A stretch of 64,000 bases of DNA, from the NCBI RefSeq assembly GCF_014649915.1, contig NZ_BMTY01000005.1, positions 186,001 to 250,000 of the forward strand, given 5' to 3'. Source of the stretch: Streptomyces toxytricini. Lineage in GTDB: Bacteria > Actinomycetota > Actinomycetes > Streptomycetales > Streptomycetaceae. The notes under the pieces were generated by a model, which was given only the letters and a program-made list of their open reading frames with translations, made no database searches and was not told the DNA's origin. This document shows, in pieces, positions 34,288-43,444 of this stretch. The position numbers were made by a program, and so were the translations under genes. Within the stretch, counting starts at the first letter, position 1. Every line of letters starts with the position of its first letter.

Positions 34288-36843
34288 ATGGCAGCCGCCC
34301 TGACCGTGGTCATCGCCCCAGGTTCCGCACCGGCCCTGGACCTGCGCGGCCCACTCGACCCGGGCGCCCTGCAGGCCGCGCTGGCGGCACTCCCGCCGAG
34401 CACCCACACCCTGCACCGGCACTCCGCGACCCACCACACCCTGCACCTGGAGCCGGGCCACTGCCCGCCGGGCGCCCTCGCCGACCTGCTGACCGCCGGA
34501 GCGCCGCGGGCTACCGCTGATGCGGACGCCGCGGCGCCGGACACTGCCGCACGCGAGGACACGGAAGGGCCGACGGGGCACGCGCTGCCCGCCCACCGCG
34601 CCGCACCGCAGGAAGCGGGGACGCGGGTGGCAGGTGCGGGTGGTGGGGCCGGCGTGGCTGTTGCGGGCCGGCTCATCGGTGCGGGCGGTCCGGGCGCCAC
34701 TGGTACGGCCGGTGCTCCTGGTGCCAGAGGCACTGTCGGCGCCGAAGGGGTGGATGGTTCGGCTGGTTCGGCTGGTTCAGCCGGTGCCGCAGGTGCGCCC
34801 GATGCGGGCGGCACAGCCAGGACGGCCCGTACCGCCGGCGCGGCGACTGCCGTCGGTGCCGCCGGTGCGGTTGCGGCCGATGTGCCCCATGCCACGGGTG
34901 CCGCCGATGTCGCCGGCGCGACCGCGACCCCTGCCACCGGGACGGCCGATGTCGCCGGCGCGGCAGGAGCCACAGGTACGGCCGACGCGGCCGGCGCCGG
35001 CGGTGCGGCCGCTCGCGCCGGGACCGGCCGGGCCGTGGCCGTCCCGCCACTCGGGATGCCCGCATCCGCCCGGCAGCGGGAAGTGCTGCTCGATGCGCTC
35101 ACCGCACGGTCCGGGGCCGCGCCGCTGCACGTCGAGCAGCTGCACTGGCGCTGGTACGGGCCCCTGGACACCCGCCGCTTCCGCGACGCATGGCGGGCGG
35201 TGTCCGCGCAGGAGCCCGTACTGCGGGCCGCGTTCGCCGAACACGCCGCCGACTCGGCCGCCGCCGGGCCGTGCGTCGTCGTACACCCGGACGCGGCCCC
35301 CGACCCCGTACGCCACCCGTACGGCTCCGCCGACTGGCACTCGCTGCTCGTCGGGGAACGCCTCCGCCCCTTCGACCTGCACCACCCCGGCCCGCTGCGC
35401 ATCGCGCTGCTCGACGAGCAGGCCGGCCCCGCCGGCCCCACCCGCGTCATCCTCACCTTCCACCACGCCCTGCTCGACGGGTGGAGCGTCCGGCTGCTGC
35501 TGCGCTCCTTCTACCGCGCCTACCTCGCCGCCGGCCGCACCCGCGGCGGCGAACGCCGCCCCGACGTGCGCGACCACCTCGACTGGCTCGCCCGCCAGGA
35601 CGACACCGCCCCCCGCGCCTACTGGGCCCGCGCCGTCCCCCCGCCCGACTCCCGCACCCTGCCCGCCGCCACGGCCGCCACGGCCGCCGCAGCCCGCGAC
35701 GACCGACCCGCCCGCACGGGGCACGGCCGCGCCCGGATCCGGCTGACTCCCGGCGAGGCCGTCCGGCTGCGTGAATGGGCCGCACGGCACGGCGCCGCCG
35801 AGTCCACCGCGCTCGGCGCCGCCTGGGCGCTGCTGCTCCACCGCGGGACCGGCTCCGGGTTCCGGCCGGCACCCGTCGCGTTCGCCGTCGCCGCGTCCGG
35901 GCGCGGCATCACCCTCCGCGGCGCCGCCGGCCTGCCCGCCCCTCTCCAGGGGCCGCTGCCGCTGCACGTCCGCGTCGACCCGTCGGCGCCCGTCACCCGG
36001 CTGCTGGCAGACCTGGCCGGGGCGGCGCTCGGGGCGTCCTCGTACGAATGGGTCTCGCACGGGCAGATCCACACCTGGAGCGGCCGCAGCACCGACAGCG
36101 AACTGACCGCCTCGCTCCTCGCGTTCGACCCGCCTGAAGGGCCGCCCTTCCACCCGGGGCCGCCGGCCGCGGTCGAGGCCGAGCTCGCCGAGGAAGGCGT
36201 ACAGCTGGGGCGGCCCCAGGCCGTCGACGCGTACACGGCGCTGCCGATCGCCATCCGCGCGCACCACGACTGCGAGGGCGGGCTGGTGCTGACCGCCGTG
36301 AACGACCGCACCCGCATCCCCGACCGGGAGGCCGAGGCGGCGCTCGCGCAGACCGCGCTGCTGCTGCGCGAACTGCCGGCCGACGCCGACGGCACCACGC
36401 CCGCGAGGGAGTTCCTGCGCCTCCTCGCGGAGGCCGCCGGGCCGGCCGCCCCCACCGGCCCGCCCGCGGTCCGCGGCACCGGCCTGGTCGAGCTGCGGCC
36501 AGCCGCGCATCCCGGCGCCGGGACGGTCCTGCTCGTCCCGCCGCCCGGCGCGACCGCCGACTGCTACGCCGGCGTCGCCGACGCCCACCGCGGCCCTCAG
36601 GCCCTCGCCACCGTCGCACCGCCCGCGGACGCCGCAGCCTGCCTGCGCGCCCTGCGGCCCGCACTCGCCGCCGGGGAACCGCTGCTGCTCGGCGGCTACT
36701 CCGGCGCCGGGCAGCTCGCGTACGAGGTCGCCCGGCGCATCGGCGCACACGGCTGGCGCCCGCCGCCCGTGGCCGTCGCCGCATCCGCCCGCGGCCTCGC
36801 CCGCACCCTGCGCACGGCGGCACCGCCCTCCGACGGCGGCTGA
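34288..36843 (+). CDS. Free-standing condensation domain fused to a truncated thioesterase
   Basis: 851 residues. An N-terminal piece of about 65 residues (LDLRGPLDPGALQAALAAL) is followed by a collagen-like Ala/Gly/Thr linker (about 105-250), then an NRPS-type condensation domain (about 255-700) with an intact active site, FHHALLDGW (His392, His393, Asp397). The last about 110 residues resemble the start of a thioesterase, with nucleophile motif GGYSGAGQLAY (Ser805), but only 46 residues follow, so the Asp/His part is missing. The C domain may form an amide or ester between carrier-bound groups. ATG 34288 follows GAGGAGGGGGACGC. It converges with the next gene. Confidence 0.85.
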   Translation: MAAALTVVIAPGSAPALDLRGPLDPGALQAALAALPPSTHTLHRHSATHHTLHLEPGHCPPGALADLLTAGAPRATADADAAAPDTAAREDTEGPTGHALPAHRAAPQEAGTRVAGAGGGAGVAVAGRLIGAGGPGATGTAGAPGARGTVGAEGVDGSAGSAGSAGAAGAPDAGGTARTARTAGAATAVGAAGAVAADVPHATGAADVAGATATPATGTADVAGAAGATGTADAAGAGGAAARAGTGRAVAVPPLGMPASARQREVLLDALTARSGAAPLHVEQLHWRWYGPLDTRRFRDAWRAVSAQEPVLRAAFAEHAADSAAAGPCVVVHPDAAPDPVRHPYGSADWHSLLVGERLRPFDLHHPGPLRIALLDEQAGPAGPTRVILTFHHALLDGWSVRLLLRSFYRAYLAAGRTRGGERRPDVRDHLDWLARQDDTAPRAYWARAVPPPDSRTLPAATAATAAAARDDRPARTGHGRARIRLTPGEAVRLREWAARHGAAESTALGAAWALLLHRGTGSGFRPAPVAFAVAASGRGITLRGAAGLPAPLQGPLPLHVRVDPSAPVTRLLADLAGAALGASSYEWVSHGQIHTWSGRSTDSELTASLLAFDPPEGPPFHPGPPAAVEAELAEEGVQLGRPQAVDAYTALPIAIRAHHDCEGGLVLTAVNDRTRIPDREAEAALAQTALLLRELPADADGTTPAREFLRLLAEAAGPAAPTGPPAVRGTGLVELRPAAHPGAGTVLLVPPPGATADCYAGVADAHRGPQALATVAPPADAAACLRALRPALAAGEPLLLGGYSGAGQLAYEVARRIGAHGWRPPPVAVAASARGLARTLRTAAPPSDGG

Positions 36844-36850
36844 CGACCAC

Positions 36851-37612
36851 TCAGACGGCGGCGGGCAGCAACTGCTCCCTGACGATCCCCACGACGTCCT
36901 CGACGTGGTCGTTGAGGTAGAAGTGCCCGCCGTCGAACCAGTGGAACTCCGTCTCCGCGTCCGTGTGCCCGCGCCAGGCCGCCGCCTCCCGCAGCGACAC
37001 CTTCGTGTCGCGCTGACCGACCAGAGCCACGATCGGGCAGCGCAGCGGCGGCCCGGGCCGGTACCGGTAGGAGCGCGCGGCCTCGTAGTCGGCGCGCAGC
37101 ACGGGCAGGCTCAGCCGCAGCAGCCGGTCGTCGGTGAGCAACTCGTCCGGGGTGCCGCCGAGGTCCTTCACGGTGGACAGCACCCACTCGTCATCGGCGA
37201 TGTTGTCGTACTCGCCCTCCCGGTGCGTCGACGGCGCCCGGCGACTCGACGCGAACAGCACGAGCGGCTCGATGCCGGCCGCCTCCAGCCGCAGCGCCAC
37301 CTCGAAGCCGACGGTCGCGCCGATGCTGTGCCCGAAGAACGCGAGCGGCCGGTCCGACCAGGACAGCAGCTCGGCGTACACCTGGTCCGCCATCTCCCGC
37401 ACGTCCGTCACGAACGGCTCCGCCCGCCGGTCACCCCGCCCCGGGTACTGGACGGTGAGCACCTCGAGGGCGGGGGAGAGCGCCCGCGAGAACGGGAAGA
37501 AGTAGCTGGCCGACCCCCCGGAATGCGGCAGGCACACCAGCCGCACCGCCGCATCCGGCGCCGGATGGAACCGGCGCACCCACGTCCCGCGGCCCGCGCT
37601 CCTCGCGCTCAT
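36851..37612 (-). CDS. Type II thioesterase (second)
   Basis: 253 residues of alpha/beta-hydrolase fold: LVCLPHSGGSASYFFPFSRA at the N-terminus, nucleophile elbow FFGHSIGATVGFE (about Ser95), Asp region VALVGQRDTKVS and His in DGGHFYLNDH. It closely fits the GrsT/RifR class that hydrolyses wrongly loaded carrier proteins. ATG 37612 follows GGAGGTGCC; earlier in-frame ATGs lack such a site. It is divergent from the acyl-CoA-dehydrogenase-like gene. Confidence 0.9.
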   Translation of the reverse strand: MSARSAGRGTWVRRFHPAPDAAVRLVCLPHSGGSASYFFPFSRALSPALEVLTVQYPGRGDRRAEPFVTDVREMADQVYAELLSWSDRPLAFFGHSIGATVGFEVALRLEAAGIEPLVLFASSRRAPSTHREGEYDNIADDEWVLSTVKDLGGTPDELLTDDRLLRLSLPVLRADYEAARSYRYRPGPPLRCPIVALVGQRDTKVSLREAAAWRGHTDAETEFHWFDGGHFYLNDHVEDVVGIVREQLLPAAV

Positions 37613-37670
37613 GGCACCTCCCGTACGCATCCACTGGCACGGGCCAATCTCCCCAGCCCGCATCGTGTTC

Positions 37671-37688
37671 CCTTCGAACCTCCCTTGA
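37671..37688 (-). promoter_or_regulatory. SARP-box-like repeat before the second thioesterase gene
   Basis: Read on the minus strand, TCAAGGG and TCGAAGG are spaced 11 bp apart, 59-76 bp upstream of the thioesterase start. Confidence 0.5.
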
Positions 37689-37793
37689 GCGGCGTATCGC
37701 CGCGCGGCGGGCGGGAACCGCACCGCGCCTGCCGACAGGGCCGCCCACCGCCCGCGGCGGTGGAGGGGAGCGCCGCCGGGACTGGACGGGGGT

Positions 37794-37820
37794 TCGAGTG
37801 GATGTCGAGTGGGCGTCGCG
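37794..37820 (+). promoter_or_regulatory. SARP-box-like repeat before the acyl-CoA-dehydrogenase-like gene
   Basis: TCGAG at 37794 and 37805 and TCGCG at 37816, exactly 11 bp apart, within TCGAGTGGATGTCGAGTGGG. They lie 115-141 bp upstream of the chosen start, in the 322-bp divergent gap 37613-37934, which otherwise shows no gene. Confidence 0.65.
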
Positions 37821-37934
37821 ACGCTGGTCGTCCGTACGGACCAGCTACGGACCGGCTACGGAACAGCCCGGCCCCGCGGCTCCGTGAGGCCCGAGCCCCC
37901 GAGCCCTGTGACGAAGGAGCTGATCCACGCCGCC

Positions 37935-39761
37935 ATGGCCACGACGACCGAGACCACCGCCGGGACCGCTGCCGCCGTCCCCGGCCCCGTCGGCACAGCC
38001 CACGGCCGGGCCGTCCCCGCCGGGCCGCCCGCCGTCGCGCCCGAAGAGGCCGCCGCCCTCGCCCGGGCCGCGCGGCTCGACGCGCTGCTCGGCGATCCGC
38101 TCGACCCCGCCAACCCGCACGGCCTCGCCGAGCTCCTCGCCGCCGACACCCGGGGCGAACCCCCCGTCGCCACCGAACAGTTGCTCACCGATGCCCGGCT
38201 GGGCGCCGAGTTCGTGCCCGCCGAGTTCGGCGGCCGCCTCACCCGCGCCGACCTCCTCGCCAAGGTGCTCCGCCCCGTCTTCCGCCGCGACGTCGCCCTC
38301 GGCTTCGGCTACGGCATCACGTCCCTCTTCGGCACCGCCGCCGTCTGGGCCGCCGGGACCGAGCGGCAGCGCGCCGACACCGCCGGGCTGCTCCTGCGCG
38401 GCGGCCGCGCCTCGATCGTCCACCACGAGGTCGCCCACGCCAACGCCATCCTCCGCGACGAGTTCACCGCCACCCCCGGCCGCTCCGGCTTCACCCTCAG
38501 CGGGCGCAAGGACGTCATCATGAACGCGTCCCGCTCCGCCGCCTGGGTCGTCTGGGCCCGCACCGCGCCCGAACGCGGCCCCCGCAGCCACTCCGTCCTC
38601 CTCCTCGACCCCGCCGACCTCCCCGCCGGCACGGTCACCCGCCTGCCCCGCGTCCCCACCCCCGGCATGCGCGGCGGGCTGTTCTCCGGCCTGGAGTTCA
38701 CCGGCGCGCCCGTGCCGTCGTCCGCGCTCGTCGGCCGGCCCGGCGAAGGCGTCGCCCTCGCCCTGCGCACCTTCCAGGTCAACCGCTGCCTGATCCCCGC
38801 CCTGGCCGTCGCGGCCGCCGACACCGTCCTGCACTCCGCCGTCCGCGCCGTCACCCCCGGCCGCGGCGGGCGCACCGTACGCCGCTGGTACAAGCCGCTC
38901 ACCGGCGTCTTCGCCGACCTGCTGGCCTGCGACAGCATGGCGACGACCGCGCTGCGCGCGCTCAGCCTGCTGCCCGAGCGCAGCCACGTCCTGGCCGCCG
39001 CCGTCAAGTACGTCGTACCGGACCTGCTGCGCGAGGACCTCGAAGCCCTCGCGTCCGTCCTCGGCTCGCACGGGTACGAGCACCGCAGCCCCCAGTACGG
39101 CTCCCTCGACAAGCTGGTGCGCGACCTGCCCGTCGCCGGCCTCGGCCACACCGGCACGGCCGCCTGCCAGGCCGTCATCGTCCCGCAGCTGCGCAGCCTC
39201 GCCGAACGCTCCTGGTTCAGCGCCGAGGAGCCGCCGCCCGCGCTGTTCCGCGCCGGCGCGCCCCTGCCCGTACTGGACTACCGGCTGCTCGGCATCGCCA
39301 GCGGCGACGACTTCCTCTCCGCCACCCTCGCCGGCGCCGCCGAACGCCTCGCACCGCACCGCGCCGACGGCGGCCCCGTGACCGACCTCGCCGTGCTCGC
39401 GGAGCTCGCCGAGACGTTCGTCAACGAGCTGCGCGGGCTCCGCGCCCGCTGCCTGCGCATCCCCGAGACGCGGGAGGCGCTGACCGACCCGGCCGTCGTC
39501 ACCCTCTCCGACCGGTACGCCCTGGTCCTCGCCGCGGCGAGCGTCCTCGGGGTGTGGGAGTCCCGGTCGCAGGACGGCCGCGACCCGTTCCTCGCCGACC
39601 CGGCCTGGGCCGTACTCGCCCTGACGCGCCTCGGCCGCCGCATGGGCATCCCGGTGCCGGAACTCCCCGACGGCGTCCTCGACCGGATGCTCGCCGAACT
39701 GTCCGCGCGCTACCGCGACGGCCGCAGCTGCGACCTCGACGGGCTCCCGCTCGCGCGGTGA
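37935..39761 (+). CDS. Acyl-CoA dehydrogenase-like flavoprotein of the cluster
   Basis: 608 residues with a shuffled but recognisable acyl-CoA dehydrogenase layout: FVPAEFGGRLTRADLLAKVL, a mid beta-domain (FTLSGRKDVIMNASRSAAWV), FSGLEFTGAPVPSSALVGRP, and a C-terminal helical domain with ASVLGSHGYEHRS. It is longer than housekeeping family members (about 380 residues). By family it would bind FAD and desaturate or oxidise an acyl thioester. ATG 37935 is used; GTG 37908 is a possible in-frame start. SARP-box repeats upstream suggest it belongs to the cluster. Confidence 0.75.
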   Translation: MATTTETTAGTAAAVPGPVGTAHGRAVPAGPPAVAPEEAAALARAARLDALLGDPLDPANPHGLAELLAADTRGEPPVATEQLLTDARLGAEFVPAEFGGRLTRADLLAKVLRPVFRRDVALGFGYGITSLFGTAAVWAAGTERQRADTAGLLLRGGRASIVHHEVAHANAILRDEFTATPGRSGFTLSGRKDVIMNASRSAAWVVWARTAPERGPRSHSVLLLDPADLPAGTVTRLPRVPTPGMRGGLFSGLEFTGAPVPSSALVGRPGEGVALALRTFQVNRCLIPALAVAAADTVLHSAVRAVTPGRGGRTVRRWYKPLTGVFADLLACDSMATTALRALSLLPERSHVLAAAVKYVVPDLLREDLEALASVLGSHGYEHRSPQYGSLDKLVRDLPVAGLGHTGTAACQAVIVPQLRSLAERSWFSAEEPPPALFRAGAPLPVLDYRLLGIASGDDFLSATLAGAAERLAPHRADGGPVTDLAVLAELAETFVNELRGLRARCLRIPETREALTDPAVVTLSDRYALVLAAASVLGVWESRSQDGRDPFLADPAWAVLALTRLGRRMGIPVPELPDGVLDRMLAELSARYRDGRSCDLDGLPLAR

Positions 39762-39821
39762 CGTCCGGCGAAGCCCCCGCCCCGCACCGGCCCCAGAACC
39801 GCCCACAGGAGGAGCCCGCCC

Positions 39822-40718
39822 ATGCCGGACCAGCCGCGTACTGCACCGGACGCGTACGCCCCGTACGCACCGCGCACCGCCACGGACGCACCGCGCACCG
39901 CGCCGACGCGCATCGCGCCGCCCGTCCACGTCCCCGGCCCGCAGGGGCCGTGGGACGAGGTCCACCGCGGACTGGACCGGTTCGGCAGCGCCGTCGTGTA
40001 CGCGACCTGGGGCGAATGGCTGCCCGCCGCGCTCGCCGAACCGGGCCTGCGCCCGCTGCTCGGCCACGACTGGCAGCGCTACCGCGGCACCGCCGACGCG
40101 GCGATCCGCTACCGCTTCCTGACCTCCCGCATGATCATCAAGTACACGGCGGCGGCCGCGCTGCGCACCGGCCCCGCCGAGTTCGACCTCGCGTACAAGC
40201 TGGGCGGGCGCCCGTTCATCCGCGGCCTCGACCAGATCGACATCAGCCTCAGCCACACCGACGACCTCATCGCGGTCGGAGTCTGCCGCACCGGCCGCAT
40301 CGGGGTCGACGTCGAACCGGCCGACCGCCGCATGTCCTTCGAGCTGCTCCGCGGCCACATGTGCACGCCGGCCGAACACGCCGAACTCGCCCGCATGTCG
40401 GGGGAGCGGCAGACCGCGGAGCTGCTGCGGCTGTGGACGCTGAAGGAGGCCTATACCAAGGCCCTCGGGCAGGGCCTCCAGCTCGGCTTCACCGAGTTCG
40501 GCTTCGGCCTGCGCAGCGGCGGCCTGATCGCCCCGGACGGCACGCCGGCGGGCGGCGGGGAATGGGCGTTCGCGACCCACCCGGTCCTGGCCGACCGCTA
40601 CCTGCTGAGCACGGCATGCCACGACACGGGCCTGGACCCGGCCCGCGACACGGCGGTGCACACGATGCTGGACCCGGCGTTCATGGCGGCGGTGGAGGAC
40701 GCCCTGACGACGGGGTGA
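39822..40718 (+). CDS. Sfp-type 4'-phosphopantetheinyl transferase
   Basis: 298 residues. It transfers phosphopantetheine from CoA to the serines of carrier proteins. Signature motifs: the magnesium-binding GRIGVDVEPADRR and LWTLKEAYTKALGQGLQLG, with PFIRGLDQIDISLSHTDD before them. The about 50-residue Ala/Pro/Thr-rich N-terminal extension is outside the domain, so a later start is possible, but GGAGGAG lies just before ATG 39822. It very probably activates the three ACP domains of this cluster and marks its right edge. Confidence 0.92.
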   Translation: MPDQPRTAPDAYAPYAPRTATDAPRTAPTRIAPPVHVPGPQGPWDEVHRGLDRFGSAVVYATWGEWLPAALAEPGLRPLLGHDWQRYRGTADAAIRYRFLTSRMIIKYTAAAALRTGPAEFDLAYKLGGRPFIRGLDQIDISLSHTDDLIAVGVCRTGRIGVDVEPADRRMSFELLRGHMCTPAEHAELARMSGERQTAELLRLWTLKEAYTKALGQGLQLGFTEFGFGLRSGGLIAPDGTPAGGGEWAFATHPVLADRYLLSTACHDTGLDPARDTAVHTMLDPAFMAAVEDALTTG

Positions 40719-40880
40719 CGGTCGCCCCTGCCGTTTGCCGGCCACCGCGGCGCACGCGCGCCGACCCTGCTGTTCCTCGCAAACGAAAAACCTGATTTGA
40801 GTCGTAAACACGAAATGCCGGATACTGCGAAAGTACTCGGAACCGCGTCCCTTGTCGCATAACATCGCAGCTCACGTAGT
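40719..40880 (+). promoter_or_regulatory. Leader of CRISPR array 1
   Basis: After the transferase gene the sequence becomes unusually A+T-rich (about 40775-40870, with AAACGAAAAACCTGATTTGA) and abuts the first, intact repeat. The last 14 bases, CGCAGCTCACGTAG (40866-40879), recur exactly at the end of the second leader. The leader is therefore on the left and the array is transcribed on the + strand. Confidence 0.8.
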
Positions 40881-42248
40881 CTGCTCCCCGCACACGCGGG
40901 GATGACCCCGTCGCGATGATCCTGGGCCGCTACCTCGGGCGCTGCTCCCCGCACACGCGGGGATGACCCCCCGCTGCCTTTGGGCCTCCGACAGGCCGGC
41001 CATCTGCTCCCCGCACACGCGGGGATGACCCCAGAGGAGGCCGCACCCTTGAAGGGTGCGGCCTCTGCTCCCCGCACACGCGGGGATGACCCCAGCCCCG
41101 TCGTGGCGCAGTACAGCGCGCTGCACTGCTCCCCGCACACGCGGGGATGACCCCTTTTCGACCCGGTCACCAACGCCCGCGCCGCCCTGCTCCCCGCACA
41201 CGCGGGGATGACCCCGGCGGCGCGACGGGGAGGTGCTGCACCCACGCCTGCTCCCCGCACACGCGGGGATGACCCCCTACGCCCGAGCCCGCGGCAACCA
41301 CCGCAGCGCTGCTCCCCGCACACGCGGGGATGACCCCACGATCTGTACGTCGCCACCCTTGGCACGGATCTGCTCCCCGCACACGCGGGGATGACCCCGG
41401 GCCGACGGTCGTGGTCTGGACGCTGAAGGTCTGCTCCCCGCACACGCGGGGATGACCCCGCGGCCAACACGACCGGTGTGGAGGTCGTGGCCTGCTCCCC
41501 GCACACGCGGGGATGACCCCGTGACGGTTCACTTAACCTCGTAGGCGGGGCCCTGCTCCCCGCACACGCGGGGATGACCCCGGGCTGCTGCCGCCCGAGG
41601 CCACGCAGGGGCACTGCTCCCCGCACACGCGGGGATGACCCCGGGCCCTTTCTTCCGGGGCGTGGCCCAGGGTGCTGCTCCCCGCACAGGCGGGGACGAC
41701 CCCCGCCGCCGCGCCGCCCGTAAGGAGATCGCCAACTGCTCCCCGCACACGCGGGGATGACCCCGAGACGGTGCGACGGCGATTCGGCAGGCTCATCTGC
41801 TCCCCGCACACGCGGGGATGACCCCCACGCCAAGGACCACCACGGCTACCTGCCGCTCTGCTCCCCGCACACGCGGGGATGACCCCGCGGCCGCTGCGAA
41901 CAGCCGCGACCCTGCGCTGCTCCCCGCACACCCGGGGATGCCCCCCAGCGCCGCGCGATCCCCCGCGCCGGCACCCGCTGCTCCCCGCATACGCGGGGAT
42001 GACCCCCTGCCCATCCTGCACCGCCGAGACCCCTATGCCTGCTCCCCGCACACGCGGGGATGACCCCTCGTCCCGGCCGTACCTCACGACCTCGACGTCA
42101 TGCTCCGCACATGCGGGGATGACCCCCGGGCCGGATGGCTGCCGCTGTGCACCCCCATCTGATCCCTGTGCACGCGGGGATGACCCCGACGAGGAGTGGG
42201 CCCGCACCCTCGGCGTCGACTGCTCCCCGCGCAGGCGGGCGCGCCCCT
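40881..42248 (+). CRISPR. Type I-E CRISPR array 1, 23 repeats
   Basis: A 29-bp repeat beginning CTGCTCCCCGCACACG and ending CGGGGATGACCCC recurs with a period near 61 bp, separated by unique spacers mostly of 32 bp (30-33). The inverted repeat CCCCGC / GCGGGG forms the crRNA hairpin cut by Cas6e. Repeats 1-13, 15-17 and 20 are canonical. Repeats 14, 18 and 19 have point changes. The last three (about 42100, 42159, 42220) are badly degenerate, marking the old, leader-distal end. Confidence 0.97.
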
Positions 42249-42314
42249 GGAAGCCTGGCCAGAGGTCGTCTCCGCCTGCAAGCGGGGGATCGGGCTTCGT
42301 TCGGCGCCTCGGCG

Positions 42315-43136
42315 TCACGCCCGGTGGCGGAAGTCGGCCGCGTGTTCCTCGGCCCACTGGGTGAAGGTGCGGGCCGGGTGGTGCGTCACCTGCTCGACCG
42401 TGTTGACCACCGTCGTGGAGTCCTCGGTCGGCTTCGCGTACCAGCCCACCACGTACTCCGCGTCCGCCCGCGATACGCCCGTCGCCATCAGGCGCTCGAT
42501 CGCCTGTTCGTGTGTGATGCGGACCAGGTTGATGTCGCGCCCAATCGACCGCGACAGGATCGTGATCCGCTCGCTTGGGGTGAGCGCCTCGGGGCCCGTC
42601 AGGTTGTAGGCCTTGCCCGTGTGGCCGTCCTCCAGCAGGGCGGTGGCCGCCACCGCCGCGATGTCGGCTTCGTGCACCAGGGCGCTCGGGAAATCGTACG
42701 GCTCGCGCACCACGCCCTCCTGCCGCACCGAGTCCGCCCACGTCAGCGTGTTGGACATGAACTCCTGCGGCTCCAGGCGCGTCCACTCCACCCCGGACTC
42801 CTCCACCGCCCTTTCGACCGGCCCGATCCAGCCGCCCCACAGGACGGTGATCCGTTCGATCCCAGCGTCCACCGCTCTGCGGACCAGCTGCGGGCCGACC
42901 TCGGCGAGGCCGGCCGTCACCGTGACGTGCAGGCGGCTTACGCCGCGGAACGCGGCGTCCGTCAGCTGATCCGGCTGTGTGTGCGTGCCTTGGACCAGCT
43001 CGGCTCCCTGCGGGAGCAGCGCCGCGGCCGCAGCCGGGTCGCGGGTGAGAGCCCGTACCGCCTCGCCCCTGCGCAGCAGTTCCGCCACCACGTGCCGCCC
43101 TGTGTTTCCCGTGGCCCCCGTCACCAGCGTCGTCAC
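42315..43136 (-). CDS. NmrA-like NAD(P)-binding oxidoreductase
   Basis: A 273-residue atypical SDR with TLVTGATGNTGRHVVAELLR (residues 3-22) as the dinucleotide site, then VRALTRDPAAAA, WTRLEPQEFMSNTLTWADSV and HEADIAAVAATAL. It resembles NmrA/azoreductase-like proteins and is related to the genes at 1-743 and 12566-13411. GTG 43136 gives a proper Rossmann start. It lies between array 1 and the cas operon on the opposite strand but is not a known cas gene; its position is probably incidental. Confidence 0.85.
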   Translation of the reverse strand: MTTLVTGATGNTGRHVVAELLRRGEAVRALTRDPAAAAALLPQGAELVQGTHTQPDQLTDAAFRGVSRLHVTVTAGLAEVGPQLVRRAVDAGIERITVLWGGWIGPVERAVEESGVEWTRLEPQEFMSNTLTWADSVRQEGVVREPYDFPSALVHEADIAAVAATALLEDGHTGKAYNLTGPEALTPSERITILSRSIGRDINLVRITHEQAIERLMATGVSRADAEYVVGWYAKPTEDSTTVVNTVEQVTHHPARTFTQWAEEHAADFRHRA

Positions 43137-43279
43137 CTTGGAGTCCTCCCGCCCCTCGTACTGCCAGTCGGCTCGACGCTAAAAGCTCGACTGTGGTTGA
43201 GGTCAAGTGTGTGATCGGGGACCGCCCGCCGCCTGGTTTTCGGCAGGCCTTTGCGTGGGTCGTCGCCGGCACGCGTCGT

Positions 43280-43295
43280 TCACCCATATGGGTGA
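43280..43295. promoter_or_regulatory. 16-bp perfect palindrome upstream of the cas operon
   Basis: TCACCCATATGGGTGA lies in the 308-bp divergent gap 43137-43444, about 150 bp before the cas3-cas8e start. A perfect palindrome of this size is a candidate operator. No gene is seen in the gap. Confidence 0.6.
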
Positions 43296-43444
43296 TGTCT
43301 GGGAAGTGGCGTTCGGAATGCGCCTCCTGCCCAGATCATGAACGAGCTCCCGTTTCGCTCGCGCGGTCAGTCTGGGAGTCCGCTTCCGGGGCGGGAATGG
43401 GGATTCCCGCCCGGGCGCGCGTACCGGGGGCCTGGGGGATCGAG

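Noticed and set aside
40872-42364. Long open frames across CRISPR array 1 on both strands (translations rich in SSPRVRGA or CSPHTRGDDP)
   Set aside because: They are the translated 29-bp repeats and spacers; the periodic peptide pattern follows the array and there is no ribosome site or domain.
42315-43136. Oxidoreductase gene between array 1 and cas genes as a new CRISPR-associated gene
   Set aside because: Opposite strand, own start, and a common NmrA-like family present twice more in this window; nothing links it to CRISPR function.
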